DNA of 51,495 bases from Neurospora tetrasperma FGSC 2508 (Eukaryota; Ascomycota; Sordariomycetes; Sordariales; Sordariaceae): NCBI RefSeq assembly GCF_000213175.1, contig NW_009799099.1, positions 5,458,367 through 5,509,861 on the forward strand, in the 5' to 3' direction. Below the pieces are notes generated by a model. The model saw only the letters and a list, made by a program, of their open reading frames with translations. It ran no database searches and had not been told where the DNA came from. The translations under genes and the position numbers were made by a program. Positions 11,799 to 22,604 of the stretch are shown here, piece by piece; within the stretch, counting starts at the first letter, position 1, and each line of letters begins with the position of its first letter.

Positions 11799-12455
11799 NN
11801 NNNNNNNNNNNNNNNNNNNNNNNNNNNNNNNNNNNNNNNNNNNNNNNNNNNNNNNNNNNNNNNNNNNNNNNNNNNNNNNNNNNNNNNNNNNNNNNNNNNN
11901 NNNNNNNNNNNNNNNNNNNNNNNNNNNNNNNNNNNNNNNNNNNNNNNNNNNNNNNNNNNNNNNNNNNNNNNNNNNNNNNNNNNNNNNNNNNNNNNNNNNN
12001 NNNNNNNNNNNNNNNNNNNNNNNNNNNNNNNNNNNNNNNNNNNNNNNNNNNNNNNNNNNNNNNNNNNNNNNNNNNNNNNNNNNNNNNNNNNNNNNNNNNN
12101 NNNNNNNNNNNNNNNNNNNNNNNNNNNNNNNNNNNNNNNNNNNNNNNNNNNNNNNNNNNNNNNNNNNNNNNNNNNNNNNNNNNNNNNNNNNNNNNNNNNN
12201 NNNNNNNNNNNNNNNNNNNNNNNNNNNNNNNNNNNNNNNNNNNNNNNNNNNNNNNNNNNNNNNNNNNNNNNNNNNNNNNNNNNNNNNNNNNNNNNNNNNN
12301 NNNNNNNNNNNNNNNNNNNNNNNNNNNNNNNNNNNNNNNNNNNNNNNNNNNNNNNNNNNNNNNNNNNNNNNNNNNNNNNNNNNNNNNNNNNNNNNNNNNN
12401 NNNNNNNNNNNNNNNNNNNNNNNNNNNNNNNNNNNNNNNNNNNNNNNNNNNNNNN
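11799..12455. other. Assembly gap (657 N)
   Basis: Run of N directly after eight consecutive G residues (11791-11798). Reading frames drawn across it are artefacts. Any gene or repeat inside it is invisible here. Confidence 0.99.
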
Positions 12456-14021
12456 GCCGAGAAGAGACAGATAGATAAAGTGTGTGTGGTAAAGGAGGAA
12501 GGGGCCACCACCATGGGTTGAGTTTGCCGAGGTTCATTCGCTTATGGAGGTCTCTGATGAGAAGTTTCTATGTCTCATGAAGTCTTACAAGCCAAAATGT
12601 CCGTCCGAATTCTTTTGGGGTTGGAAGTGTTTATGGTGGTTTTGATGATGGTGGTGCCGACCTGTGGGATTAGTTTACCTTTGTTTGTTTATGTCAAACG
12701 TTGGGGAAAAAAATAATAAGGAGGCAACAAGAGAAGAAAGGTAAAAAAAAAAAGAGAAAAAGATAGACAGAGAGAAACAAAAAACTAAAATTCATAACAT
12801 TTTCGCAACGTCAAGCTTGGGAACCGTAAATCAAGAGAACCAAGCACACGTGTACGTAAGTGAGTGGAAAACAACAACGACACAGGCAGGAGGATTCGGG
12901 AAGATAATCTAGGTACCTACCAGCCAGCCAGCCAGTTCTTGAACAAGAGGATGACAGATAGACAGGCCCTCCAAAAGATTACCAGTGAAAGTAGCATGAA
13001 AATTTGTATCGTTCCTCAGAGGAAACTATGAAATCTAATGCAACATAGAATGGGAAGATAGCCATCTCATTTCATGCAGGTATTCCCACCCAGTATGAGG
13101 ATATTGATTGCCTTGATGGAGGAACTAGGAGACTGACGGAATGTGAACCTGAGCGAGCAGCTAGCTACCTACCTAGCTGTATGAGAACGGACCAAAACGT
13201 ACTAGTATATACCGATTGAGGAAAGGGTATTTGGTGTAAAGCAGCAAAGCAAAGATAGGGGAACGAAGGAAACAGAAAAGAAAGAAACCGAAAAGAGAGA
13301 AAGGAGGGCTTCAAGGAGAGGGGGGAACAGAACTGGATCGTCAAGACATACCATAGTAACCAGAAGATGATCATTCTAGGAAGGATAAAGTCAAAGAGTG
13401 AAAAAAAACTCGAAAAGGGACGGAATCAGTCAGGACATGGATGGATGGATGGATGCATTGTACACCCATCCATCCATCTATCTATCTATCTATCCAAAGT
13501 GACCTAATATACATATATACGCGCCGAGTCAACATAACCAACTCGGCCCCGGCCCCGTCTCGAGGGAGGACATAAACACTAGATCTGGTTCGAAAGTCAG
13601 CCATCATCAGCTACATGTAGCTTCCCTCTAAACGGTCTCCATGGCCATTGTTTCCTCCCCTTTCTGGTGGGAAAGTAATTTAAGACTTCCCTTGCCTTCC
13701 TGTTCAGAGGCACATCACATACCTACCTGAAAAAAAGGAATACATAACGTCTCATCTCTATACCTGTATGGGTAAAATTTCTTTTTCTCAGTTCACAAGC
13801 AGCAGTAGACAGACAGACAGATAGTTGTGACTTCTTTCTACATACTCGTTCGTTATTTGCATTCATTCATTAGGGCAAAAAAAAAACTCCGTCTCTCGTT
13901 TTATTGGAAGGTAGGTAGGTAGGTATGGAGCTGGCTGGTCGCTCGCTGGCTGTGGAAAAGTGATAGATACCTCTACACTGGGAAAGGCTCGGTCGGGAAA
14001 GAAGAAGAAGAAGAAGAAGAA

Positions 14022-14074
<53 letters not shown>

Positions 14075-15715
14075 AAAGAAAGAAAGAAAGAAAGAAAGAA
14101 AAAGGAAATCAAAATAGAATGAATTTCTTGTCGTGATGAATTCAGGCCAATGACTGACTCACAGAAGTAATATAAAAAATATACAAACATATATATATTG
14201 TGTAGGTACAGTAGATAGGTAGGTTGGTACAGAGGTAATGAACATATCTAGGTACCTACCTAGTTCCGGCGCCGGCGCCGGCGTCCCGGGGGAAGGCCCG
14301 GAAGGGGCATAGGTACCGCCCGTACCGTACTGGTTCAATTGCAAACCGAACTTGCGCAATGCCGGTCGGTCGAAGTCGGTCCCTCGGGAGCATGTTTGTT
14401 TCAGGCGTGCGGTCAGGCGGCCAGACAGGTGGTTGTGAGGCTAGGAAGGGAAAAGAAGAAGAAGAAACAATTGAAGAGAGGTGCAAGATACATGTATACA
14501 TACGGACAAGGGTGGGATGATGAGATGGAATTAAAGGATAATATAGGACAACTGGTGCCGGTCTGGCTCCATCTTCGGGACTCCCGAAAGGATCAGTATC
14601 AGTACCAGCGTCAGCATCGCAAGCATGATCACCTAAGAAAAGGAGGGTAACCCATAAAGAGCTTTCCTCGGTGGAAATCGAGATACAACTGGCATTGGTC
14701 TCATCGAAACTGACAAAAGACGACACGCAATGTCATCAATTACAAGGTGAAGCATAATAAATGCTAGCAAGTTACGTATACACCAAGATGACGACAGCAA
14801 GACAACCCGCTCAATGTGCGCTCGATAATGACTGTTAGTTAGTACAAAATATGTGATATGCAACAACAAAGCCTCCAAATACCCATCCATTCCCTTTTCG
14901 TTTCCGTTTTTCCCTCCTCCTTTTGCGAATCCCTCGTCATATGCTTTTCATATATCCCCCTCGTGCTTTTGTATCATGGGCCACCATCAAACGAACCACG
15001 ACGTCCGCGTCTACCTCGCTTGCTTTGGTGAACCTCTCGGTTCTGTCAAGCGAGAACTGTATCCCCTTCCCTCTTCGCTCACTGCCATCGTCAATATCCC
15101 CTCGACCCCTCATCTCCCGTCTCGATTCATCCGCTTGCGCGTCTATATGCATGAAGCAGTATTCATTACCATCTCCATCCCACAGCACAACTGTCAAAGA
15201 TGCAAGTGACAAAACGACGATGCATATGATAGGCCAACATATGTTTGTTTTCTCTACCAACCCAACCAACTCGGCCACCAGTCTATCGGCCGGCAGCAAG
15301 CGAATGATCAAGACGTTGGGCAAAGGCTGCAGATACCAAACCAAAAGACATGAGGGGATAAAGATGGATGGAAACTGCGGGAGCTGCGGGAACGGTCGCA
15401 AGATGTGACCTAGATGAGTGACGTTGATCCACAGGATTGGCTGGTGTGGCCGTGGCGGGTGTGATGATTGGATTAGGCCGCAGATTTGGCCGCATGAGGA
15501 AATGGAGGCCTGAACCTCCCCTCCGCTTCTTCGCACCACTTGTCGTCGAGACAAGGTGGGTAGCGGGACATGAATGTTGGGTTATTGACATGTCAAGCCG
15601 GCATGCACCGGGCCAACAAACGCCAGAAATACCGACAGATCCCCGTAATATCCGGACTGTTCGACATAGAGTATCACACCTATGCGAAAACCCTACAGGC
15701 TATTCGCGGCCCAGT
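12456..15715. other. Intergenic region downstream of hapX, rich in microsatellites
   Basis: About 3.3 kb between the gap and the hapX stop codon. It has A-rich stretches, many TAGGTA/TACCTA motifs, complementary GGAT/CCAT arrays near 13437-13479, and a long GAA/GAAA tract at 14001-14100. The hapX 3' UTR should occupy the right end. A minus-strand frame at 14937-15554 contains one hydrophobic segment but lacks an ATG at its start, so I do not call it a gene. Confidence 0.5.
14001..14100. repeat. GAA then GAAA compound microsatellite
   Basis: About eight GAA units pass into about eighteen GAAA units with one short irregularity near 14075. It is a pure purine strand of about 100 bases with mirror symmetry, so it could form triplex (H-DNA) structures. 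Confidence 0.9.
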
Positions 15716-17872
15716 TCACTCACCCCTCCCGAACCTCACATCGAAACCCTTAAGTACCGCCATGATACTTGCAGCCTCTACTTCGATCGGCGCCCACGCT
15801 TTGCCCGTCGACGATTGCTGCAGGCTTACACTGCCTCGATTAGGCGGTGGGTTAGCAGGCACCGCTCTCAGCTTGGGCAGCCACGAGCCAATGTCATCAG
15901 CTGCTTCCTCGAAATGCCGATGAGAGGCAATGGTCTTGTAAGCCTCGGCGCAGGAGAGGGAGAGTGCGAAGTTACTGGCAGCGACATTGTTGGAGGAAGA
16001 AGATGAGGAAGAGAATGGGTTGGATGGTGTGGGAGCAGGTAGTTGATTGGCGGTCTTGTAGCGGTTGAGGTTGATGGGGACGACATCATCGTTGTCGTCG
16101 GGCTTCTCAGTCTTGCAGCATCCGCCGCCGGGACCGCCGCCGCCGCAGCACCCGGACGGGGGAGCAGCGCTACTGCTGCTGCCAGTCTGTTGCCTATTGC
16201 GCTCAAAGTTGGCGGCAAGGGAGCGGCAGAAGAGGCCGGACTTGGGATCAGCTAGACACTGGGCGCAAGTACCGGGGCCACCGGGACCACAGCCACCGGT
16301 CTTGACAGGGAGCTTGGATTGCGCATCTTTGTTGGTGTTGTTGGCGCGGTTAAGAGAACCGAAGCTAGGTAGCTTGACAGCACCCGTAGCCGTGACTTCC
16401 ATAGGCATGGGGACGACATCGTTCTCGGATGGCGGCGGTGTGTGCATCTGAACTTGCTGAACCACCGAGGCAACGGTCATGGAGGCGGCCGAAAGGGCCA
16501 TGGATTCGGCGCACACGCAGTAAGTCCCGTCCTTGCAGAACCCGCACGACTCGTGCATCTCGACAGAGGTTATAGGCTGGGACTGCTGCTGGGCAGGGGC
16601 TGGAAGGGGGGTCATGGTTGTCTCAGGCTTCTTGGACGAGAACAAGGCAGTAAAGTCAGTCTCCAACTGCATGTCCTCGACGCCAGCATCAGAGCGCTGC
16701 CTCTTCTCGTCCGGACCCAACGAGGGCGAGCTGGGAGGTAGTGGCCTCTTGAGGTCGGCGGCCGCCAAGACGCGGATGGATTCCTCCAGACAAGCACACC
16801 TTCCTTCGGGAGTGCATCCGCCGCAGCCCATCAAGACGTTGGAACTTTGCATGAGCTCTTCAGCGCAGGCACATGAGCCGCTGCTCTGGCAGTTACCGCA
16901 GGTGACGTCTAGCGGGGACTGGGGAGCTTCCTCGGGTGGCGAGATGATCTGAGAGATGGAGAAGGGCTGAGCAGTTGGTCGTGGCTCTGCAATGGGGACG
17001 GAGTCCACCTTGGGCGCCAGCTGTGTCTGTTGCGTAGGCTGTTGTTGCTGTTGCTGTAGAGTATAGCCGTTGGACGGTTGTGATAGAATGGACTGCGGCG
17101 ACATGTTGTTGTTGTCCCAAGAATTCTTCAGCGTATTGCGAGCCTGCTTCTCCTTCTCCAACATGTCCTCCAACCAGCGGCATCGCGATTGCAGGGTCTG
17201 GACTTGGACTTCGAAATGACTGATGCGACCCTGGAGCTCGCTCACAACGCGCTCATGCTCCTCCTTTTGCTCTTCCAGCTGGTCCTCCAACTCGCCGACG
17301 CGGGCGGCCCTGCGCTCGCGGAAAGCTCTCTGGGCAGCGCGGTTCTGTGCCTTGCGCTTAGTAGGAGGGGTGTCGGTGGCAGGCTTACGTCCAGGCTTTG
17401 GTCGGGGAGGGATGACCCATTCCTTAGTGGTCATGCTCAAAGGACCTCCTCCCCCAGGAGTAGGGCAGTCGACGGGCGACATGGCACCTTGGCTAGATAC
17501 GGAGGCGGCTCTAATAGGGGCAGGTTTGGGTGCGACGCTGGGACGAGGCGCAATGGGAGGCACGCCAGTGAGGTTGGTGGTGGTTGCAGTGATGGAAGTC
17601 GATGATGCCGGAGTGGAGATGCCACAGCTTGAGGTTGGAGAGGGGGCCGAAGTGGCGGGGGTCGAGACGGCACTCGGGGAATCCCGCTTAGCAAAAGTGG
17701 CTGCGGTGGTTGATGATGATGATGATGATGTTGATGCCTGCTGTAGGGCTGACAGGTCCATATCAGATTGGAGATTTTGGCGTTGCCGATGTTGCACTTG
17801 TTGTTGTTCAATGGACATGGACACCGAGGTCATCTGACCGGCCATGTGAGCGGCAGAGGCGACGGCCGTCAT
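15716..17872 (-). CDS. hapX: HapX-type bZIP iron regulator, 718 aa
   Basis: HapX joins the CCAAT-binding complex. In iron starvation it represses iron-consuming genes and activates siderophore genes; with excess iron it helps induce iron storage. The start is the first ATG (17870-17872), because the frame continues upstream only through GTG. After a low-complexity Ser/Thr/Pro N-terminus comes the CCAAT-complex contact motif KEWVIPPRPKPGRKP (about 150-163). Then follow the bZIP basic region with KRKAQNRAAQRAFRERRAAR (about 172-191) and a coiled coil to about 250. Three iron-sensing type clusters fit C-x2-C-x5-C-x-C: 325-336, 350-361 and 443-454. A fourth Cys-rich stretch lies at 528-549 and a CC-CC pair at 575-586. 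The basic region plus the Cys clusters make the family assignment secure. An additional short upstream exon cannot be excluded. The gene is probably repressed by a SRE/SreA GATA factor through the site at 17994-18002. Confidence 0.95.
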   Translation of the reverse strand: MTAVASAAHMAGQMTSVSMSIEQQQVQHRQRQNLQSDMDLSALQQASTSSSSSSTTAATFAKRDSPSAVSTPATSAPSPTSSCGISTPASSTSITATTTNLTGVPPIAPRPSVAPKPAPIRAASVSSQGAMSPVDCPTPGGGGPLSMTTKEWVIPPRPKPGRKPATDTPPTKRKAQNRAAQRAFRERRAARVGELEDQLEEQKEEHERVVSELQGRISHFEVQVQTLQSRCRWLEDMLEKEKQARNTLKNSWDNNNMSPQSILSQPSNGYTLQQQQQQPTQQTQLAPKVDSVPIAEPRPTAQPFSISQIISPPEEAPQSPLDVTCGNCQSSGSCACAEELMQSSNVLMGCGGCTPEGRCACLEESIRVLAAADLKRPLPPSSPSLGPDEKRQRSDAGVEDMQLETDFTALFSSKKPETTMTPLPAPAQQQSQPITSVEMHESCGFCKDGTYCVCAESMALSAASMTVASVVQQVQMHTPPPSENDVVPMPMEVTATGAVKLPSFGSLNRANNTNKDAQSKLPVKTGGCGPGGPGTCAQCLADPKSGLFCRSLAANFERNRQQTGSSSSAAPPSGCCGGGGPGGGCCKTEKPDDNDDVVPINLNRYKTANQLPAPTPSNPFSSSSSSSNNVAASNFALSLSCAEAYKTIASHRHFEEAADDIGSWLPKLRAVPANPPPNRGSVSLQQSSTGKAWAPIEVEAASIMAVLKGFDVRFGRGE

Positions 17873-17993
17873 GGCACAGTGCTGTCTGCCGTTGCTGGTT
17901 GAAATAATATCGATGTTGCACAAAGAACCGACGGAGCAGACCACCCGACTGCAGTCAATTTAATGAGGGGATCGATGGCAGGACTGGCGGAGG

Positions 17994-18002
17994 ATCTGAT
18001 AA
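17994..18002 (+). promoter_or_regulatory. SRE/SreA-type iron-responsive GATA site
   Basis: ATCTGATAA matches the full ATCWGATAA consensus of the fungal iron-repressor GATA factors (SRE in Neurospora, SreA in Aspergillus). It lies about 122 bp upstream of the chosen hapX ATG, where known SreA repression of hapX would act. The match is seen directly; binding is inferred. Confidence 0.65.
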
Positions 18003-18960
18003 GATGGCGTGGGTGTGATGGACCGTGGGAGGTTCCGGTATTCGGGCGGCCCGGGGGCAGGCGATGGGTTTTTATTTTAATGTCGCAGGCAGAGAGTGGA
18101 CACTGCCCTGGAGCGGGAGAACAGTGGGCGGAACAGTGGATTTGGTCGCTGGGCCGTTGGCGCTGTCTCGTTCGTTTTCTGGGGCATTGCCCGAGCCGAA
18201 GCCGAGAAAAAACGTGGGGCGATTGTCCACTCGTGTCCGACTGCCGTGCCGGATTCTTGTGAATCCCGTCGATCAACAATTGTAATGACAATTGGTTGAA
18301 GATTGCTGTAAATTGAAATCAGGTATAGAAAAGGAAGAAGCTGACGGCTGTGGGTGTAGCGTGTTTGTATTAAATTGACTTGGATCAATGTCAGATCCCA
18401 ATGTGTTTTTGGCTTCCCTTGTTGGCCAAAGGGGAACCAAGGTAAATCAAGGACAAGATTCTCCTTGGACAATGAGGGGTTGTCGATCCCCTTTTGGCAA
18501 GAACGATTGAAGACTCTGGTACACTGTAAGGAAAATTTGCACCTGGGAATGATCCGACACGGAAGGAGCGATTTGTGCTTGGGATACTCCAGTCTGGCAT
18601 ATGCCCGTGGCTGGGGTCTTCTCGGGTCCAAGCGAATTTCGGTCAATCTCGCCCACAAAATGAGGGCTCTCACTTGTTTGATTCGATGATCTGTGATGCT
18701 CATGCCCCGGGTTGCCTGGCTGACGAAAGGAACAAAAGGCCGACCAGTCTGACAGAATGCTCCACTGATTGATTGATTGATAAGATTACAATAAGTGCGC
18801 TAGTACAATCGCAGAATAGCCGCAGTTGCTAGTGCGTCACGGAAGAGTGGGGCACGTTGTGGTGAAGCGGGGACCTATGACTGGAGCTTCCACTTGGATG
18901 GATGTGCCTGTCCGGTTCGGCACCAGTCTCTGAACCTGTCAACGCGCGGATCAAAGAAGG

Positions 18961-18990
18961 GAACTGAACTGAACTGAACTGAACTGAACT
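18961..18990. repeat. GAACT pentanucleotide array
   Basis: Six perfect tandem GAACT units. A looser version (gaactgaaccgaactgaact) is found near 37961-37980 in the 3' flank of lys4. Confidence 0.9.
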
Positions 18991-20169
18991 GTGGAAGCGA
19001 AATGCTCAACGTGCCATTTTAACTGTATGACGCCGTGGTTACGAGGCTGAATCATCCGATCATCTTGCTCTATCCCCTACTACCGAGCCAATACGTCGGA
19101 AATACGACAGGCAGCCACTCATCAGCGTTACAAGCGATGTCGGCTGACGAAGGCGGTCTCCATCGATGCTGTGGGCAAGGGAAGGGGATCAGCCGCGGTG
19201 TGACTGGAGGCCATGGGTGATTCAATTGCGTTATTCATGACTAAACTTTTGCTCGGATTGGCACGAAACTGAAGGTCAATTTGTTGAATCACGACTGTGA
19301 TTTTTTGAAAGCCAGATTTCCCTTGTGAGGATGCCGTTTGTGATCTAGCGAGATGTAGCTTTCATCGTTTCCCGAATAGACAAACCATTTGGTGATTTCG
19401 AGCTGAAGAGATGCACAGTGGTTTGAACAGAAGAGAATATTCAACCTGTTGCTTGTTTATAGGACGCTGAATATGGAAATCAATAAATTCACACAGCTCC
19501 TTTCGAGAAAGTCTTGCAAGACAGTGCTTGAATATGGAAACAAGACTCGGTGTTGTTGTGGTCAAAGGCCCCGCACCTTTCAACCCTCTTGCATGAGTCG
19601 ACGGACCCACGGCAGTGCCAAGAGAAATTATCAGATCGGCCACATCTCCCACTGACCTGACAGAGCTCCGAGTGAACCCCGCGGGAACATCAAACACACA
19701 ATCACACTCAACCGCGCAACCAACAGGGTCCCCAGCACTCAACAACAGCCACCGGCCCGATCAGAGATTTCTGTTTTACGCAATCAGGAACCAAAATATC
19801 CCCTCACGAAGTGGAATCTGCCCTGGCCGGGATTTTGAGGGTTATCAGATCACTCAATCATCAATCAACCCCACACCATCCTGCACTGCACTCCATTCCC
19901 GTCACCGAGGTGCAGTCCCGTCACGCCGAGTCCATCCATCCCGGTCCGCACTTCAAGGGAGCTCATAAACGGCCGAGCTGAATCCGAACCCGCACCCGCA
20001 TCTAAACCGGAGTCGGAGCCGGAGTCGGACCTGAAGAGTCCCACATTTCCGGATATCAGCCCCTGAACCGGACACCGGCTTTCAAGAAACCACATTCTGC
20101 TACACTTCCGAATTCAGTCCGTTAAACACCGGCAACCAACCTCATTCGGCGGCAACAACAGCCACAAAA

Positions 20170-21387
20170 ATGACAACCCTCAACACCCCCAACTTTGCCG
20201 CCCCCTCCTCCCATGGCCGCCCCTCCTCACCCCCTCAATCCCAAACCTCCTCACCCATCTCCCCAAAGTCCACAAACCACGCCTTCCCCTCCATCTCCAC
20301 CAACCTATCCAACCTATCCAACAACCCCCCTCCTCCCCGCCTCACCACCACCTCTTCCCAACCGTCCCCCTCTTCTAAACAAGACGACGACGATATCTCC
20401 GACGACGACGTATCCAACCTCCCCTTCCCCACCGCCCTCCCCCGCCCCTCCTTCCTAACCCCTCACTTCTCCCCCCTCGCCTACCTCGACTCTCTCTACG
20501 CTTCTTCCTCTTCTCCCGATCCAACCAACGCCACCGTCACCACTATCACACCCTTCAGCCAAAGACACCAAACCCTCCCTGACCTGCGTTCGGAACTGCA
20601 TACTCGCAGCCTGGCAATCAGTTCCGAACTGCTGGAACTCGTCAACGCGAACTACACCTCCTTTTTGAGTCTAGGGGATGAACTGAAAGGGGGAGAAGAG
20701 CGGGTGGAGGATGTGCGGGTTGCTGTGCTGGGGTTCAGGAGGGCAGTGGAGGAGGTTCGGACCAAAGTTAGAGAAAAGAGGGGGGAGATTGGAGAGCTGG
20801 TCAAGGAGTTGGGATACGTGCGGGGCGGAGTTGAGTGGGGGAGGGGAGTGTTGGAATTGGGGGAACGGGTGGAGGGGTTGGAGGTGAAATTGAATATGGG
20901 GAGTTTGGGGAGTACGGGGGGAAGTGGCGGGGCGGGAACAGGAGCGGGAGCGGGAGTGGAAGCGTGGGTGAAAAAGGGGACGATTAATGCAGAAGAAGAT
21001 CGGGTGGGGGAAGAGGATGAATATGAAGGGTGGGATGATGGATCGGAGGATTTCAAGGAGGAAGTGGTTGACGATGATGGGGAAGGTGACGATGAGAGAG
21101 AAGGGTTCGTGGCAAGTAGTCCGGCGGAGTTGGAGGCGCTGGCGAAAGAATATGTCAAGATTGAGCAGATGGCGGATAGATTGGGTGGGCACGAGGTGCC
21201 GTTTGTGAGGAAGATGGAGGAAAGGATGATTAGGTGCCGGAATACGATCCTGTTGGATTTGAGTACCGCGTTGAAGGAGGCGAGGAGGGCTGGGGAGAGG
21301 GGCAAGAAGAGGGTGGTTAGGTATTTGGGTGTTTATAGACTGTTGGACGCGGAGCAGGAGGCTGTTAGGGTGTTGAAGGAGAAATAA
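20170..21387 (+). CDS. cog2: Conserved oligomeric Golgi complex subunit 2, 405 aa
   Basis: COG2 is part of the lobe A tether (COG1-4) for retrograde vesicle traffic within the Golgi. After a Ser/Pro/Thr-rich leader (about 1-75), the conserved COG2 N-terminal motif is clear: LPRPSFLTPHFSPLAYLDSL, then RHQTLPDLRSELHTRSLAIS and LLELVNANYTSFLSLG (about 90-175). It continues as a heptad-like coiled region to about 235. A Gly/Ala linker and a very acidic stretch (about 275-315) precede a final helical block. The length fits the short fungal COG2 form, not the ~740-residue animal form. There is no intron, and the start has a good context (CAAAAATGAC). The coding strand changes from C-rich to very G-rich about half-way. 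The gene converges on the uL1m gene with 243 bp between stop codons. Confidence 0.88.
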   Translation: MTTLNTPNFAAPSSHGRPSSPPQSQTSSPISPKSTNHAFPSISTNLSNLSNNPPPPRLTTTSSQPSPSSKQDDDDISDDDVSNLPFPTALPRPSFLTPHFSPLAYLDSLYASSSSPDPTNATVTTITPFSQRHQTLPDLRSELHTRSLAISSELLELVNANYTSFLSLGDELKGGEERVEDVRVAVLGFRRAVEEVRTKVREKRGEIGELVKELGYVRGGVEWGRGVLELGERVEGLEVKLNMGSLGSTGGSGGAGTGAGAGVEAWVKKGTINAEEDRVGEEDEYEGWDDGSEDFKEEVVDDDGEGDDEREGFVASSPAELEALAKEYVKIEQMADRLGGHEVPFVRKMEERMIRCRNTILLDLSTALKEARRAGERGKKRVVRYLGVYRLLDAEQEAVRVLKEK

Positions 21388-21630
21388 GTCCGATGTTAGA
21401 AGCAGATAATGGATGGTTCATGTAATAGAAGGCCGCTGCTAAGGAGTTAAAAGTACAGTTCTGAAGGACAATTAATACACATAATACACATAATACACAT
21501 ACCTGAACACATAAAACCAAGCATAAGGGTATACCCATGTTACCAACCGCTCCATTTTGCCATTATAATACATGCCTATGATACAAGGAAATCTAGCCCA
21601 ACACCCCCGTCATATACTACAACAGCACTC

Positions 21631-22604
21631 TTACATGACCGACTCCAGATCCTCGGGCTTGATCTTGTCGTCGGTAGGCGCAAACTCGGCGTTCAGACTC
21701 ATGCCAGGACCGTGGGTAGTGCTCAGAACCACCTCCTCCACCATCTTGGGCGTGGTATCATCCAGCTTGCTAATGTCGGACTTGATCTTGGCCATGAACA
21801 CACGAATGTTCTCGGCCAGCTGCTTGGGGGTGAAACCAAGCTGGCCAACCGCCATGCGCACGACACCGTTCCTCTCCCTGTACTCGTCCATGCCAATCAT
21901 GTCCCGGAAGGTGGCCTCGAGGTTGTTGGTGATGGTCTTGGTCTTGCCGCTGGGCATCAGACCCTTGGGACCGAGCAGCTTTCCGACGTTGGCCTTGCGC
22001 AGCGCGCCCTCGCTCTCGGTGTGGCAGAGGAGCTTGTTGAAGGAAAAGTTGCCCGACCGGATCGCCTCGAACAGGGTCTCCTCGCCGGCCATGACGGCGC
22101 CGAGGTTCTTGGCCTCCTCCTGCAGCGCGCTGCCCTCGGGGCAGATGACGGCGATACGGGTGTCGGTCTTGACGGGGGTCGGTAGGCGGACGCGGTCGCG
22201 CACGACGGGACCGTTCTTTTTTGTCCTGAGCTTGACGTGCACCTCGTACTTGACGGACAAGGGGGGTTGGCCGACCTCGACGGCGCGGAGGTAGCTGGTT
22301 GGTTACAGTTAGTGTTGTGTTATGTTTAAGAGAACAGCTGAGGATTCGCAACATACCGCATAGCATCGCAGAGAGAAAACTGCTGCTGGCCGGTCAAGTC
22401 CCATGACTTGAAGAACTTGTACTGCTTCTTCTTCTTGGGCGCCTTCTTGGCTCCGCCCTTGTTGGGGTTGTTGGTCGCATATCGAACCTGCGATGCGGCG
22501 ACCGACGGGACGAGGAACTTGGGTATTGTCGGAAGAGCAGCTCTGGTGGGCGTCGACAGGCTAAGCCTTGCCAGCGAGGCAAGACATTGTTGTGTTGAAG
22601 CCAT
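21631..22604 (-). CDS. mrpl1: Mitochondrial ribosomal protein uL1m, 303 aa, two exons
   Basis: A mitochondrial large-subunit protein of the L1 family, which forms the mobile L1 stalk and binds 23S-type rRNA. Exons on the minus strand are 22604-22357 and 22294-21631. The 62-bp intron has a GTATGT donor, CTAAC branch site and CCAG acceptor, and the join reads DAMRYLRAVEVG in frame. The N-terminus is a basic, Ser/Ala/Leu-rich presequence ending near RYATNN (about residue 42-47). A Lys-rich tract (KKAPKKKKQYKF) follows. The L1 core contains the family hallmark GKLLGPKGLMPSGKTKTIT and the C-terminal FMAKIKSDISK region. It is divergently arranged with the glutamyl-tRNA synthetase gene, so two translation genes share a promoter region. 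Confidence 0.93.

Larger units (their letters stand above)
17873..20169. other. Divergent intergenic region between hapX and cog2
   Basis: This 2.3-kb spacer holds the promoters of hapX (minus) and cog2 (plus). Besides the GATA site it has a CCAAT box in hapX orientation (ATTGG at 18291-18295) and a GAACT pentanucleotide array at 18961-18990. Short frames here start with non-ATG codons and show no family features. Confidence 0.5.

Noticed and set aside
11665-12537. Frames of 246-290 codons across the gap
   Set aside because: They exist only because N codons contain no stop.
7773-14100. CRISPR-like or tandem-gene arrays among the repeats
   Set aside because: All tandem units are 2-5 bp simple repeats without spacers, and the genome is eukaryotic.
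14937-15554. 205-codon minus-strand frame with a hydrophobic segment, downstream of hapX
   Set aside because: It starts at TTG with no early ATG, has no recognisable family, and probably lies in or near the hapX 3' UTR.
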